From Acidimicrobiales bacterium (lineage in GTDB: Bacteria > Actinomycetota > Acidimicrobiia > Acidimicrobiales > DATDAH01), in contig JAEUJM010000031.1 of NCBI GenBank assembly GCA_016794585.1, forward strand, positions 101,080 through 165,079: a stretch of DNA of 64,000 nt, read 5' to 3'. Position 1 is the first letter of the stretch; every line of letters begins with the position of its first letter. A program made the position numbers and the translations under genes. Positions 32,816 to 42,170 of this stretch are shown here, piece after piece. Below the pieces are notes generated by a model that had not been told where the DNA came from, did no database searches, and worked only from the letters and a program-made list of their open reading frames with translations.

Positions 32816-34492
32816 GTGGCTGTGCTGATGCTGGATGCCGAGGTCGAAGGGCCGAACGGGCCGGGTGGCCCCGACGGGTTCGCCGCGCTCGACGACTGCA
32901 CCCGTGCGGCCGAGCGTTTGGCGGCCACCCGCTGGGCGGGGCGGCCGGGAGCGGCGCTGGGCGAGGCCCTGTTGGGTGTGGGTCAGATCGAGCGGATGGT
33001 GACCGCGGCCAAGGTGGCGCTGGTGGGGGCGTTCGACGCGTCCGGCCAGTACCGCTTCGATCAGCACCCGAGCGTGGCGACGTGGCTGGCGGCCAAGGTC
33101 AAGGCCGACCCCAAGCGGGTGAACCACCAGCGCTTCGTGGCCCGCCGGCTCCGGACGATGCCGCTCACCGAGCGGGCCTTCGAGCGGGGGTCGATCGGGT
33201 TCGAGCACGCCGCGGTGCTGGCCCGGGCCAACGCCCCGAAGGTCGCGGTGGCGTTCGCGGAAGCCGAGCGTGAGCTCGTGGCCGCAGCGCGGGAGATGGA
33301 CTTCGACGAGTTCTGCCTCGTGGTCGACCGTTGGCTCGACTACGTGCTGCCCGAGCGGGCGGAGAAGCGGGCCCGCGACCAGGAGGAGCGGCGGGCCGCG
33401 TCGGCGTCACGCACCTGGGAGGGCATGGTGCGGGTCGACGCGTGGCTCGACGCCATCGGCGGCACCGAGTTCCTCGCGGAGCTCCACCGGATCGAGAAGG
33501 AGATGTTCGTGGCGGACTGGGCCGAGGCCCGCGCCAGGGTCGGCGACCGGGCCACCGCCGCGGACCTGCGGCGCACCGCCGTGCAGCGACGCGCCGACGC
33601 CATGGTGGAGATGGCCCGGCGGTCCGCCACCTGCGACACGCCAGGGCGACCCCCCAAGTGGGTCCTCAACATCATGATGGGGGTCCGCACGTTCTTCGCC
33701 GAGGCCGACGCCGCGGCCGCCGACCGGGACCCCGGGCCCGCCGGATGCGCCGGCGACCACCTCGCTCCCTGCCCCGGCTACGACGCCACCCGCCCCACGG
33801 GCGCGGGTGAGGATCTCGACCGGGCGGCCGGCACTCCGGAGCCAGCCACCCCCTGCCCGGACGGTCACTGCCACCCGAGCGGCGCCGGCGGCGTCGAGGA
33901 TGACGGGACCGACGACGGCGACTCCGGCTCCTCTGCCGGCCGCCCCACCTCGCCGGCGCCTGCGCCGGCGCCCGCGCCCGTCGGCGCCCCCGCAGAGCCC
34001 TACACCGGGCCGCCGCCCGCCCGACCTCCGTGCCGGCGGCCGCTGCCCGACTGGTGGGGCGCCCCCGACCCGCTCGGCCCCGACTTCGGCGCCCTGCGGG
34101 CCGACACGATGTGCGAGCTCGAGGACGAGACGCTGATCGCCCCGTCCCAGGCCCTCGCCCTCGGACTCGCCGGGCTCTGCCGGCGCATCGTCTTCGGGCC
34201 CGACGGGCACATCCTCGACTTCGGCCAGGCCCGCGACACGTTCACCGGGCCGTTGCGGGAAGCGATCACCATCCGCGACCGCTTCTGCACCGACCCCGGC
34301 TGCCGGGTCCCCGGCCGCCATTGCCACATCGACCACCTCGTCCCCCGCAGCCGGGGCGGGCCCACCAGCGAGCGCAACGGCCGGTGCCAGTGCTCCACCG
34401 GCAACCACATGAAGGGAGCGATGCCTCCCGACCAATGGCACCCCGACGACCAGCCCCCCGAGCCACGCGCCCCCGACGACGGCGGCGGCTGA
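32816..34492 (+). CDS. DUF222 and HNH endonuclease (13E12-type family)
   Basis: A 558-residue protein. The N-terminal helical DUF222 region (about 20-250) is followed by a long Pro/Ala/Asp-rich linker (about 300-400). The C-terminal HNH nuclease (about 485-535) has CTDPGCRVPGRHCHIDHLVPRSRGG and a CQCSTGNHMKG end with extra Cys for zinc. This is the abundant actinobacterial family represented by the 13E12 repeats of M. tuberculosis. Members there include SOS-induced genes, which fits the LexA-like box in this promoter. Substrate and role are not established. The 249 bases to the next gene (34493-34741) show nothing recognisable. Confidence 0.88.
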   Translation: MAVLMLDAEVEGPNGPGGPDGFAALDDCTRAAERLAATRWAGRPGAALGEALLGVGQIERMVTAAKVALVGAFDASGQYRFDQHPSVATWLAAKVKADPKRVNHQRFVARRLRTMPLTERAFERGSIGFEHAAVLARANAPKVAVAFAEAERELVAAAREMDFDEFCLVVDRWLDYVLPERAEKRARDQEERRAASASRTWEGMVRVDAWLDAIGGTEFLAELHRIEKEMFVADWAEARARVGDRATAADLRRTAVQRRADAMVEMARRSATCDTPGRPPKWVLNIMMGVRTFFAEADAAAADRDPGPAGCAGDHLAPCPGYDATRPTGAGEDLDRAAGTPEPATPCPDGHCHPSGAGGVEDDGTDDGDSGSSAGRPTSPAPAPAPAPVGAPAEPYTGPPPARPPCRRPLPDWWGAPDPLGPDFGALRADTMCELEDETLIAPSQALALGLAGLCRRIVFGPDGHILDFGQARDTFTGPLREAITIRDRFCTDPGCRVPGRHCHIDHLVPRSRGGPTSERNGRCQCSTGNHMKGAMPPDQWHPDDQPPEPRAPDDGGG

Positions 34493-34741
34493 CCCGGCCA
34501 GAGGCCACCAGGCTGTCCCGCCAGACGCGACCCGTACGGGCACACGCCTGCCCGCAACCCAGCTTCGAGCGGGACAACCACCCGACCAGGATCGCCACCT
34601 GTGGAGACGCCGCTCCTGCGCGAGAACCCGGGTCACGCCAGCGCGCTCGGGCGCGCCCGTCGAGTCCCTTTCCCCCCGCTCGGTTGGGCACTCGACGGCG
34701 ACAGGTGAGCGTCACCGGTTATGGAACTTGCGCCGCCGCGG

Positions 34742-35953
34742 TCAGGCGGCGGCGAGCGCCGCTCCGGCCGTGCCCATGAGGTCGAGGAAGTTGTCGCAGT
34801 AGAAGCGCCGGCGGACGTCCTCGGAGGCGTCGCCGAGCGAGGCCTCGAAGCGCTCGAGGGGCTTGCGGCCGCCTTCGACGTGGGGGAAGTCGGACGAGAA
34901 CAGCAGCAGCTCGGGACCGCTCTGCTCGATGATCCAGCCGACGTCCTCGGTGGGGTACGGCGTGAACCGCACCTGGCGGCGCACGTACTCGGTGGGCCGC
35001 AGGGAAAGGGCTTGCAGGCGCTCCTCGTGGCGGTGGAACGCGTCGAAGGCCGACTCCATCTGCCGCAGCCAGCTCGGCACCCAGATGGCGCCCTGCTCGA
35101 TCACGCCGAAGCGCAGGTCGGGGAAGCGGTCGAGCACGCCGTCGAAGATCAGGGTGGCCAGGGTCTGCGCCGGCGGGCCGGGGATGCCCATGTAGTCGAC
35201 CGAGCGGAAGTTCTCCTCGCCGCCGTGGAAGTCGGGCGGTACCGGCAGCCCGTTGCGGAAGTAGGCCGGGTCGATCAGGTCGCCCGTGCCGCCGACGTGG
35301 AACACCACGGGCACGCCGGCCTCCTGCGCCTGGGCCCAGACCGGGTCGAGCCCGACGTGGCTCGGCGAGTGGCCGGGCGGGCAGCCCGACGCCACGAGCA
35401 GCGCGCCGGCGCCCAAGGCAATGGCCTCGCCGGCCAGCGCCGGCGCCTGCTCGAGATCGAACAGCGGGACGTAGCAGGTGGGCAACAAGCGGTCGTCGAC
35501 GGAGCAGAACTCGACCATCCCCCGGTTGTGGGCGCGGGCGGCGCCGACGGCCAGCTCGGCGTCGTTGCCGTGCTCCCAGTCGTGCAGCCGCCCGTTGTGG
35601 AAGGTGTTGAACACGAGCTGGCTGGAGAAGCCGAGCAGGTCGAGCGCCCGGGGCCGGTCCTCGGGGATCCACGAGCCGGTGGCGGCGAAGTTCTTGCGGG
35701 CCATGATCTCCTCGGCCTCGACCAGCCGGTACTCCTCGGAGCCGTGCTGGGCCCGCATCCGGTCGAAGGCGGCGGTGAGGTCACGCAGCTGCTCGTCGGG
35801 GTCGCCGGTCTGCCGCAGCTCGTTGCCGCTGGAGTAGGCGAGCGGCTCGATGCGGTCCCGGACGCCGGGGTCGGCGTGGTCACGCAGCCACGTCGGCGTC
35901 TCCATGATGTGGGCGTCGGCGTCGTGGATCGTGCGACCGCTGGCGTAGGGCAC
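34742..35953 (-). CDS. Amidohydrolase-2 family metal-dependent hydrolase
   Basis: A 403-residue TIM-barrel amidohydrolase. TIHDADAHIMETP carries the D-x-H metal motif at the barrel start, VVFHVGG a further His, FGVIEQGAIWVPSWLRQM the following strand and helix, and LLLFSSDFPHVEGG the final metal-site Asp. These proteins include decarboxylases and hydrolases of aromatic acids (ACMSD relatives); substrate unknown. The start at 35953 is a GTG. It stands alone, convergent with the HNH gene. Confidence 0.85.
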   Translation of the reverse strand: MPYASGRTIHDADAHIMETPTWLRDHADPGVRDRIEPLAYSSGNELRQTGDPDEQLRDLTAAFDRMRAQHGSEEYRLVEAEEIMARKNFAATGSWIPEDRPRALDLLGFSSQLVFNTFHNGRLHDWEHGNDAELAVGAARAHNRGMVEFCSVDDRLLPTCYVPLFDLEQAPALAGEAIALGAGALLVASGCPPGHSPSHVGLDPVWAQAQEAGVPVVFHVGGTGDLIDPAYFRNGLPVPPDFHGGEENFRSVDYMGIPGPPAQTLATLIFDGVLDRFPDLRFGVIEQGAIWVPSWLRQMESAFDAFHRHEERLQALSLRPTEYVRRQVRFTPYPTEDVGWIIEQSGPELLLFSSDFPHVEGGRKPLERFEASLGDASEDVRRRFYCDNFLDLMGTAGAALAAA

Positions 35954-36132
35954 CGTGCTCGACCTCCGATGGGGACGAAGGGCCGCCGGCCGCGCCAGAA
36001 AGGCGCACCGGCGACGCCGAGCCGACCGTCGACCATCCCCTCGACCTGCAGGTTAGGTGCGGCCCACCTCACGGTCGAGGGCCCCGAATCCGGAGCCGAG
36101 CGGTCGGCGTCGACCGGTCGGTGCCGGCCGGG

Positions 36133-36933
36133 TCAGACGAAGCGGGCGTGGGTGGCGTAGCGGTACAGGTCGCGGTAGCCCATGCGCCGGTAGATGGGCT
36201 CGCCCATCGAGGACGCCTGCAAGGTCACGAGGGGCGCGCCGCCGTCGAAGCCGAGGTTGGTCACGGCCCGGGTCACGAGCTCGGCCAGGCCGCGACCGCG
36301 GGCGGACTCGGCCGTGCCAACGCAGTAGATGCCGGCGATCCCGTGGGAGAAGAGGACCTGCGCGCCCGACAGGAGCTCGTCGCCGTCGGACGCCGCCAGG
36401 GTCACCAGGTGTGGTGGCGACACCTGCGGGCTCGAGCCCGCCATCGCCGGGATCACGCCGGCGGGGAGGCCGAGCGAGGTGTAGGCCGCGTCGGCCATCG
36501 CCACGAACGCCCGGGCATCGTCCTCGGTCCTGAGGACGCGCAGTTCGATGCCGTCGGGCGCCACCGCGTCCGCCAGGCGCTCCGTGCAGACCATCGCGGG
36601 CTGGTCGGTCACCGTGACGAGGCCCCGGGCGAGGGCGGCGTCGATGAGGTCCCGGTCACCGTCGTTCCACCCCGTCGTACCGAGCGACCAGCCCCGTCCC
36701 CGCTCGGCGAACCAGGCGTCCGCCCGTTCGACGGCCTCGTCGGCGGCGATCGATGGGTCGAGCCGGAACGCCCCGTTGGCCAGGACGGGGAAGTCCGAGC
36801 CGGTGGCGTACACCACCAGGCCGTCGGCCTCCAGCAACTCGCCGGCGGCGCCGGCCCGCCGCGCGCCCTCCCGCGCGTACTCGATGCAGTTCGCGTGGCA
36901 GCGAGCCGCCACCTCGTCCTCGCTCCACCCCAT
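36133..36933 (-). CDS. GNAT-family acetyltransferase
   Basis: A 266-residue protein whose C-terminal half carries a GNAT domain: IAGIYCVGTAESARGRGLAELVTRAV with the acetyl-CoA loop ARGRGLA, then LQASSMGEPIYRRMGYRDLYRY. The N-terminal half (about 1-130) looks like a second, degenerate GNAT copy or a substrate domain. Substrate unknown. Neighbouring genes do not suggest one. Confidence 0.82.
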   Translation of the reverse strand: MGWSEDEVAARCHANCIEYAREGARRAGAAGELLEADGLVVYATGSDFPVLANGAFRLDPSIAADEAVERADAWFAERGRGWSLGTTGWNDGDRDLIDAALARGLVTVTDQPAMVCTERLADAVAPDGIELRVLRTEDDARAFVAMADAAYTSLGLPAGVIPAMAGSSPQVSPPHLVTLAASDGDELLSGAQVLFSHGIAGIYCVGTAESARGRGLAELVTRAVTNLGFDGGAPLVTLQASSMGEPIYRRMGYRDLYRYATHARFV

Positions 36934-37081
36934 CGCCAGGCTCCCGTCGTCGGCTGGTCCCGCATGCTGCCAGACCGCGTGCGGTCGGGCGGCCGTTCGA
37001 GCCCGGGAGGCGGGCCGGTGCCCACGGGCGGTGGACGCGAGTGCCGCCGTGACCGCTGACCGCCCGGGCGGTGGCCAGGGC

Positions 37082-37501
37082 TCAGCCGCCGCCGGTCAGC
37101 AGGTCGCGCAGGGCGCTCTGCTCGGCGGAGGACCAGCGCCCGTCGAACGCCGACTGGGCGGCGCGGCGGGCGGTCACCGCGGCATCGGTGGCGAGGGTGT
37201 CACCGGCCGGGGTCAGGACCGCGAGCGCGAGGCGGGCGTCCTTGGGGTGGGACTCACGGGTGACCACCCCGATGCGCTCGAGGGGGCCGAGCTGGCGGGC
37301 GACACCCGACGGGGTGACGCCGAGGCGCTCGGCCAGTGCCACCCGCTGCATGCGCCCGTCCTCGTGAGCCTGGAGCTCGAGCAGCAGGGCCAGGTCGGAC
37401 AGGCCGAGGCCGTGGGTGGAGCCGAGCGAGCGGTCGACCTCGCGGACCAGGCGGGTCGTGGTGCGATGGAGGTGGAGGAGCGTGTCGAGGGCGGCGTCCA
37501 T
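37082..37501 (-). CDS. MarR-family transcriptional regulator
   Basis: A 139-residue winged-helix protein. SDLALLLELQAHEDGRMQRVALAERLGVTPSGVARQLGPLERIGVVTRE is the recognition helix and start of the wing, followed by DARLALAVLTPAGDTL, the wing. It should bind as a dimer. A perfect 18-bp palindrome 13 bases before its ATG is the likely own operator. It is immediately downstream of the TetR gene on the same strand. Confidence 0.87.
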   Translation of the reverse strand: MDAALDTLLHLHRTTTRLVREVDRSLGSTHGLGLSDLALLLELQAHEDGRMQRVALAERLGVTPSGVARQLGPLERIGVVTRESHPKDARLALAVLTPAGDTLATDAAVTARRAAQSAFDGRWSSAEQSALRDLLTGGG

Positions 37502-37513
37502 GCCCGCACCCTA

Positions 37514-37531
37514 TCGTTGAGTACTCAACGA
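37514..37531. promoter_or_regulatory. 18-bp palindrome, likely MarR operator
   Basis: tcgttgagtactcaacga is an exact palindrome. A related half-site (cgttga) follows at about 37537. It overlaps the last codons of the TetR gene and lies just before the MarR start. Confidence 0.65.
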
Positions 37532-38133
37532 CTTCTCGTTGATTGTTCCCCGAACACCTGGGTGACCATGCGGTCGGGCCAGTCCCGGCCGGGCACCTCG
37601 CCGGCGAGAGCGAGCGCATAGAAGGTGCCCGTGCAGCCCGCGACCAGCAGATCGAGGTCGGTCCGCTCGGGCAGGGTCCCGTCGGCGACGGCTGCCGCGA
37701 GGATCGCCCGCAGCCGGCGGCGCCGCGGGGCCACGATGCGCTCGCGGTAGGCCCCTCGCAGTTCCGGGTCGGCGGCGTCCTGCAGCATCGACCCGACCAT
37801 CGAGACCCCACCGGGCCGCAGCACGCCCCGACGGAAGGCCTCGAGCTCGGCGAGCAGATCGGCGCGGTGGTCGCCGGTGGGCTCCAGGTCGGCGGCCTCG
37901 GGAAGGGCGGCGATCGCGGCGACGGCCAACGCGGCCTTGGTCGGCCACCGGCGGTAGACGGCCTGGCGGGTCGTACCCGCCGCCCGGGCCACGGCGACCA
38001 CGGCGAGGCCGTCGTAGCCGTGCACCGAGAGCTCGTCGAGGGTCGCGGCGAGCACCGCCTCGTCGATGGCCCCGTCCCGAGGCCGGCCACGGCTCCGAGG
38101 GTGCGCGTCGCCCTGCGCCACGGCATACTCCAT
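37525..38133 (-). CDS. TetR/AcrR-family transcriptional regulator
   Basis: A 202-residue regulator. The N-terminal HTH (about 22-68: IDEAVLAATLDELSVHGYDG...RAAGTTRQAVYRRWPTKAALA) is typical, and the C-terminal ligand domain resembles TetR_C_11-type proteins. It is divergent from the reductase gene with only 37 bases between the starts, so it very likely controls that promoter and its own. Ligand unknown. Confidence 0.88.
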   Translation of the reverse strand: MEYAVAQGDAHPRSRGRPRDGAIDEAVLAATLDELSVHGYDGLAVVAVARAAGTTRQAVYRRWPTKAALAVAAIAALPEAADLEPTGDHRADLLAELEAFRRGVLRPGGVSMVGSMLQDAADPELRGAYRERIVAPRRRRLRAILAAAVADGTLPERTDLDLLVAGCTGTFYALALAGEVPGRDWPDRMVTQVFGEQSTRSR

Positions 38134-38170
38134 TCCGCAACACTACTGTCTCGTAAATGGAGGAGCGACC

Positions 38171-38794
38171 ATGCGCATCGCCGTGATCGGGGCCGGCTCG
38201 GTCGGCCGCAACCTGGCCGAGGCCACCCGTGCCCTCGGGCACGACGTGATCGTCGGAGTACGCGACCCCGACGACCCCCGCCACGCCGACGCGGGCGAGC
38301 GCGCCACCCCGGCGGCCGCGGCCGTCGGCGCCGACCTCGTGGCCCTGGCCGTCCCCGCCGCCGCGGTGGCCGACGCGGTCAGCGGCCTCACGCTGGCGTC
38401 GCCCACCGTCGTGGTCGACGCCACCAACGCCGTGGGTGCGCCGCCGCCCGACGGCTTCCCCACGATGGGTGCCTACACCCGCTCGCTCCTCCCCGGGGAC
38501 GTGCCGGTGGTGAAGGCCTTCAACACCATCGGCGCGGAGCACCTCGTGCAGGCCGAGGTCGACGGCGCCCCGGCCTTCCTCCCGATCGCCGGCGACCCGG
38601 CCGGCGTCGAGGTCGTGCTCCCCCTCGCCCGGGCCATGGGCTTCGACGCCGTCGACCTCGGTGGCCCCGAGGCCATCGCTCTGGTGGAGGACCACGCCCG
38701 GCTCTGGATCCACCTCATGCGCAACGGATGGGGTCGCGGCTTCGCGTTCGGGGTCCTCGGTCGACCCGCCGGCACCGCCGGCGGCACCTCCTGA
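38171..38794 (+). CDS. NADPH-dependent F420 reductase-like Rossmann protein
   Basis: A 207-residue protein. MRIAVIGAGSVGRNLAEAT is the dinucleotide-binding loop, VVVDATNAVG and VVKAFNTIGAEHL are conserved in the F420 oxidoreductase family, and the end resembles that of the same family. It probably moves hydride between NADP and F420 or another cofactor. GGAGG lies 7 bases before the ATG. The stop overlaps the start of the next gene (TGATG), so the pair is translationally coupled, and TetR likely regulates both. Confidence 0.85.
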   Translation: MRIAVIGAGSVGRNLAEATRALGHDVIVGVRDPDDPRHADAGERATPAAAAVGADLVALAVPAAAVADAVSGLTLASPTVVVDATNAVGAPPPDGFPTMGAYTRSLLPGDVPVVKAFNTIGAEHLVQAEVDGAPAFLPIAGDPAGVEVVLPLARAMGFDAVDLGGPEAIALVEDHARLWIHLMRNGWGRGFAFGVLGRPAGTAGGTS

Positions 38795-39939
38795 TGGTCA
38801 CGCCGCTGCCGGGCCCCGGCGCCGCCCGCCTCGGTCCCCCCGACCGGGCCGAGGCGCAGGCCTGTCTCGACGCCGTCCTCACCGCCACCGACCCGGGCGA
38901 TGGCCCGACCGAGCTCCAGCAGCTGCTCATCGAGGCGGCCTTCGCGTCGATGACCGGGCACGACGTCGCCCACACGGCGGGGAGTGCGGTCGAGCCCGCG
39001 GCCGTCGGCGCCGTGTTGGCCGACCGGGACGAGGCGTTCCGCACCCGGATCCTCCAGATGATGATCCTCGGCGCCCTCGTCCTGCGGCCCCTCCCGACCG
39101 CGGTCGCCGACCGGGTCGGTCGCTACGCCGAAGAGCTCTCCGTCGACGACGGCATGCTCGCCGTCGCCCGACGTTTCGCCTCCGGTCAGCTCGGCCTCGC
39201 CGCCTTCGACTTCCAGCGCAACGGCTACACCGCGGACTGGGCGCCCGATCGGGCGTCGACCTTGCACGCCAGCACCGAGCTGCAGGACGCCTGGCAGCAG
39301 TCGGTGGCCGACCCCGCGCTGGCCGAGCAGTGGGCGGCGTTCGAGCACCTTCCGGCGGCGACGCTCGGGCGGCGCATGTGGGAGTTCTACCGGGCCCGCG
39401 GCTTCGCCTTCCCGGGCCTGCCCGGCTCGGCGCCGCCCCTCCTCGCCCAGCACGACTTCGTCCACGTCCTCGGCGACTACGGCACCCGGGTCGAGTCCGA
39501 GCTCGAGGTCTTCGCCTTCATCGCCCGCGCCAACGACGATCCCCGTGGCTTCTCGCTGCTGGCGATGGTGGTCAGCCTGTTCGAGACCGGGTACCTGGCC
39601 ACCGGCGCCGGCCTCTTCGAGTCGTTCCCCGGGCAGCTCTCCCAGGACGGCATGGCCGTCCGCCTGGCCGACGCCCTCCGCCGTGGCGCCCTCAGCCACG
39701 GTCTCGACGGCCGGCCCGACGTCGATCTCCTGGCCGTCGACTGGTTCGAACTGGCCGACCGGCCCGTCGAGGAGCTGCGCGCCGACTTCGGCGTGGTGGC
39801 CAAGTCGCCGGCCGCCGAGGCCGCCGGCTGCGTGGGCCCCTGGGAGGCCGGCGGCATCAGCCCCTACCAGTGGACGACGGCGCAGGAGCAGGCGGCGGCC
39901 CTCGGTCTCGAGTACGACTCCTACGGCGCCCGTCCCTGA
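38794..39939 (+). CDS. Coq4-like metal-binding protein
   Basis: A 381-residue protein. The segment QHDFVHVLGDYGTRVESE fits the Coq4 zinc signature H-D-x-x-H-x(11)-E. The preceding WEFYRARGFAFPG and the following helices (FAFIARANDDPRGFSLLAMVVSLFETG) also fit that family. Coq4 is a ubiquinone-biosynthesis protein in other organisms; actinobacteria use menaquinone, so the role here must differ. The N-terminal 150 residues are helical and unassigned. The start overlaps the reductase stop. I consider the Coq4 match good but not certain. Confidence 0.6.
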   Translation: MVTPLPGPGAARLGPPDRAEAQACLDAVLTATDPGDGPTELQQLLIEAAFASMTGHDVAHTAGSAVEPAAVGAVLADRDEAFRTRILQMMILGALVLRPLPTAVADRVGRYAEELSVDDGMLAVARRFASGQLGLAAFDFQRNGYTADWAPDRASTLHASTELQDAWQQSVADPALAEQWAAFEHLPAATLGRRMWEFYRARGFAFPGLPGSAPPLLAQHDFVHVLGDYGTRVESELEVFAFIARANDDPRGFSLLAMVVSLFETGYLATGAGLFESFPGQLSQDGMAVRLADALRRGALSHGLDGRPDVDLLAVDWFELADRPVEELRADFGVVAKSPAAEAAGCVGPWEAGGISPYQWTTAQEQAAALGLEYDSYGARP

Positions 39940-40028
39940 GCGCTCGGCCGAGGCCTCGCCGCCGTGCCCGGACGGTCCCAGCCGGCTCCGGGTCGCATGA
40001 CCGGGCGGTCACAGGGGAGACTCCCGGG

Positions 40029-40274
40029 ATGCTCATCTTCGGAATCCTCGGCTTCGGCATCGTCATCGGCGCGATCGCCGGCTGGATCACCGGCACCGAG
40101 TCGTGGGGCAAGCGCATCGGCTACGGCCTCCTCGGCTCGTTCGTCGGCGGCCTGCTCGCCAGCCTCATCGCCGGCGACGGCCTCAAGCTGCGCCCCAGCG
40201 GCATCATCGGCTCCATCGTCGGCGCCATCATCCTGATGCTCATCGACCGGGCCATCTCCAGCCGCTCGGCCTGA
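40029..40274 (+). CDS. GlsB/YeaQ-family small membrane protein
   Basis: An 81-residue protein with three hydrophobic helices and Gly-rich packing (GIVIGAIAGWITG, GLLGSFVGGLLASLIAG, GIIGSIVGAIILMLI). It matches the transglycosylase-associated GlsB/YeaQ/YmgE family, usually stress-related. A GGGGAG lies close before the ATG. Confidence 0.85.
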   Translation: MLIFGILGFGIVIGAIAGWITGTESWGKRIGYGLLGSFVGGLLASLIAGDGLKLRPSGIIGSIVGAIILMLIDRAISSRSA

Positions 40275-40384
40275 CCCCGGCCGGAGCGGTCCGGCGCTCC
40301 GGTGGCCCACCTGACCTCAGCGGTCTCGGGCGCCGGTGCCGGGGACCTCGGCCTCGACCAGCCCGTTCGCCCGGCCGACGCCGG

Positions 40385-42070
40385 TCAGCGCCGGCGGGCC
40401 AACCAGGTCAGCAGGGCGACCGCCACCGCCGCGGGCTGTTCGGGCAACAGGGCGTGGCCGGCGTCGGGGATCGTGACGAGGGTGGCGCGGTCGCCGATGG
40501 CGTCGACCAGCGCGTCGGCGTTGGCGCGGACGGCGACACGTTCGTCGGCGGGCTGGACGATGAGCACGTCGGCGGCGCCCGCCTCCCACCACTCCTCGGC
40601 GGGCGTCGACCCGGTGGCTGCCGACTGCGCCGCGGCGACGTCCGGGTGCCAGCCGTCGGCCCACACCTCCGGGTCGTTCCCGGGAGCGAAGAACGCGGCG
40701 CGCACCGCCTCGAGGTGCTCGGCGGGCGGAAGCGACTCGTCGAACACCCGGAACAGCGCCTCGCCCGCCTCCGGCTCGGGCGGCACCCGGCCGCCACACG
40801 CGAGGAGCACGACGCTCTCGACCAGCTCAGGGCGACGGGTCGCCAGCATGCGGGCGACCCGGTTCCCGAAGGCGTGGCCCGCCACGGTGGCGGGGCCGGC
40901 GTCGAGCGCATCGATGACGGCGGCGGCATCGTCGGCCACGTCGACCAGCGTCAGCCCGTCGAGCGGACCGGTGTTGGCGCCGATCCCCCGCGGCTGAGGG
41001 GACGCCACGAGGTACCCGGCCCGGGCGAGGCGAGCGGCGAGGGCGGCGAAGTCGCCCGCGCCCCGTCCGAGCGACGGCAACAGCAGCACCAGCGGCCCTT
41101 CGCCCTGGAGGCGCACCTCGATGGGCCCGGCGGGGCCCTCGACCACCTCGGTCCGGCGGTAGCCGCGCACCGCCTCCTGGTCGTGCACGAAGTCGGCGAA
41201 CCAGGCCGGGACGGCGGCGGCGGCGGCGGGCCCATCGGCGTCGAGCCTTCGCAGCGACCGACCCAGGAACCGGAAGGCCTCGGCGAAGCGGGGCCCGAGC
41301 GAGGGACCCAGATGGTTCCCTCGACGCACGCTGCGGTACTCGTGATCGACGCCGTGGTCGAAGAGCTGGCGGTGCAGCGCCTCGGCGCCGTACTGGAGGT
41401 GCAACAGGTCCTCGTCGCCGCACTCGAGGTAGAGGTCGAGGCCGGAGGCGGCGATCAGATGGCTGTTGCGCTCGGCCAACGCCCGCGGATGGTTGTCATG
41501 GAAGTGGCCCTCGTCGATGGGGTCGCCATAGAGCGAGGCGAGGAGCTTCGCGTCCCGGTAGACGACGTCGCGGCGGGCCACCTCCGGCCACGTGGTCGCC
41601 TCCTCGAGCGCGGGCTCGAGAGCGGCCACCGCCACGAAGCGGTGCGGACGCCGGAAGGCGATGCGGAGCGCCCCGAGCCCACCCATCGACACGCCGCACA
41701 CGGCGACGGCGGCGCCGCCCCGACCGGCGCCCGTGCTCGCCACGAGGGAGGGCAGCAGCTCGTCGGCGAGGAAGGTCTCCCAGCGCTCCGACCCGTCCGC
41801 ACGGTCGAGGTAGAAGCTGCGACCCGCCGAGGGCGTGGCCACGACGAGCGGCGGCAGGTCACCCGACGCCCACAGCTGGTCGAACAGCGGGGCGAGGCCG
41901 TCGAGGAACGACGCCGAGTCCCCGCCGCCGTGGAGCAGCAGGAGCAGCGGCAGGTCGTCGGCGTCCCCGGCCGGGCCGCCCGGCCGGAGCACCCGCACCT
42001 CGACCGGCGACGGCACCAGCTCCGTCTCGACCCAACGCGTGGAGAGCACGGACGGGGCGGTGGTGGCCAT
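40385..42070 (-). CDS. Tandem alpha/beta hydrolase: esterase plus altered hydrolase domain
   Basis: A 561-residue fusion. Residues 1-275 form an esterase-D/enterobactin-esterase-like domain with the oxyanion loop HGGGD, the nucleophile elbow CGVSMGG (S128), and H253 in GNHLG. Residues about 300-561 form a second alpha/beta hydrolase with GHAFGN (398-403), in which the nucleophile position is Ala400, and a late His in AGHALL. The second domain is therefore probably not a Ser hydrolase; it may bind ligand or use another mechanism. The gene is single and not part of an operon. Confidence 0.82.
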   Translation of the reverse strand: MATTAPSVLSTRWVETELVPSPVEVRVLRPGGPAGDADDLPLLLLLHGGGDSASFLDGLAPLFDQLWASGDLPPLVVATPSAGRSFYLDRADGSERWETFLADELLPSLVASTGAGRGGAAVAVCGVSMGGLGALRIAFRRPHRFVAVAALEPALEEATTWPEVARRDVVYRDAKLLASLYGDPIDEGHFHDNHPRALAERNSHLIAASGLDLYLECGDEDLLHLQYGAEALHRQLFDHGVDHEYRSVRRGNHLGPSLGPRFAEAFRFLGRSLRRLDADGPAAAAAVPAWFADFVHDQEAVRGYRRTEVVEGPAGPIEVRLQGEGPLVLLLPSLGRGAGDFAALAARLARAGYLVASPQPRGIGANTGPLDGLTLVDVADDAAAVIDALDAGPATVAGHAFGNRVARMLATRRPELVESVVLLACGGRVPPEPEAGEALFRVFDESLPPAEHLEAVRAAFFAPGNDPEVWADGWHPDVAAAQSAATGSTPAEEWWEAGAADVLIVQPADERVAVRANADALVDAIGDRATLVTIPDAGHALLPEQPAAVAVALLTWLARRR

Positions 42071-42170
42071 GGGGGCGATCCTCGCGCCCTCGGGCCCGGC
42101 GTGCTGTCGCCGGCGCCGACGCTAGCGTTCGGTTGCCGCCGGCCCCGGCGCCGGCGGGTGAGGGGGAACC

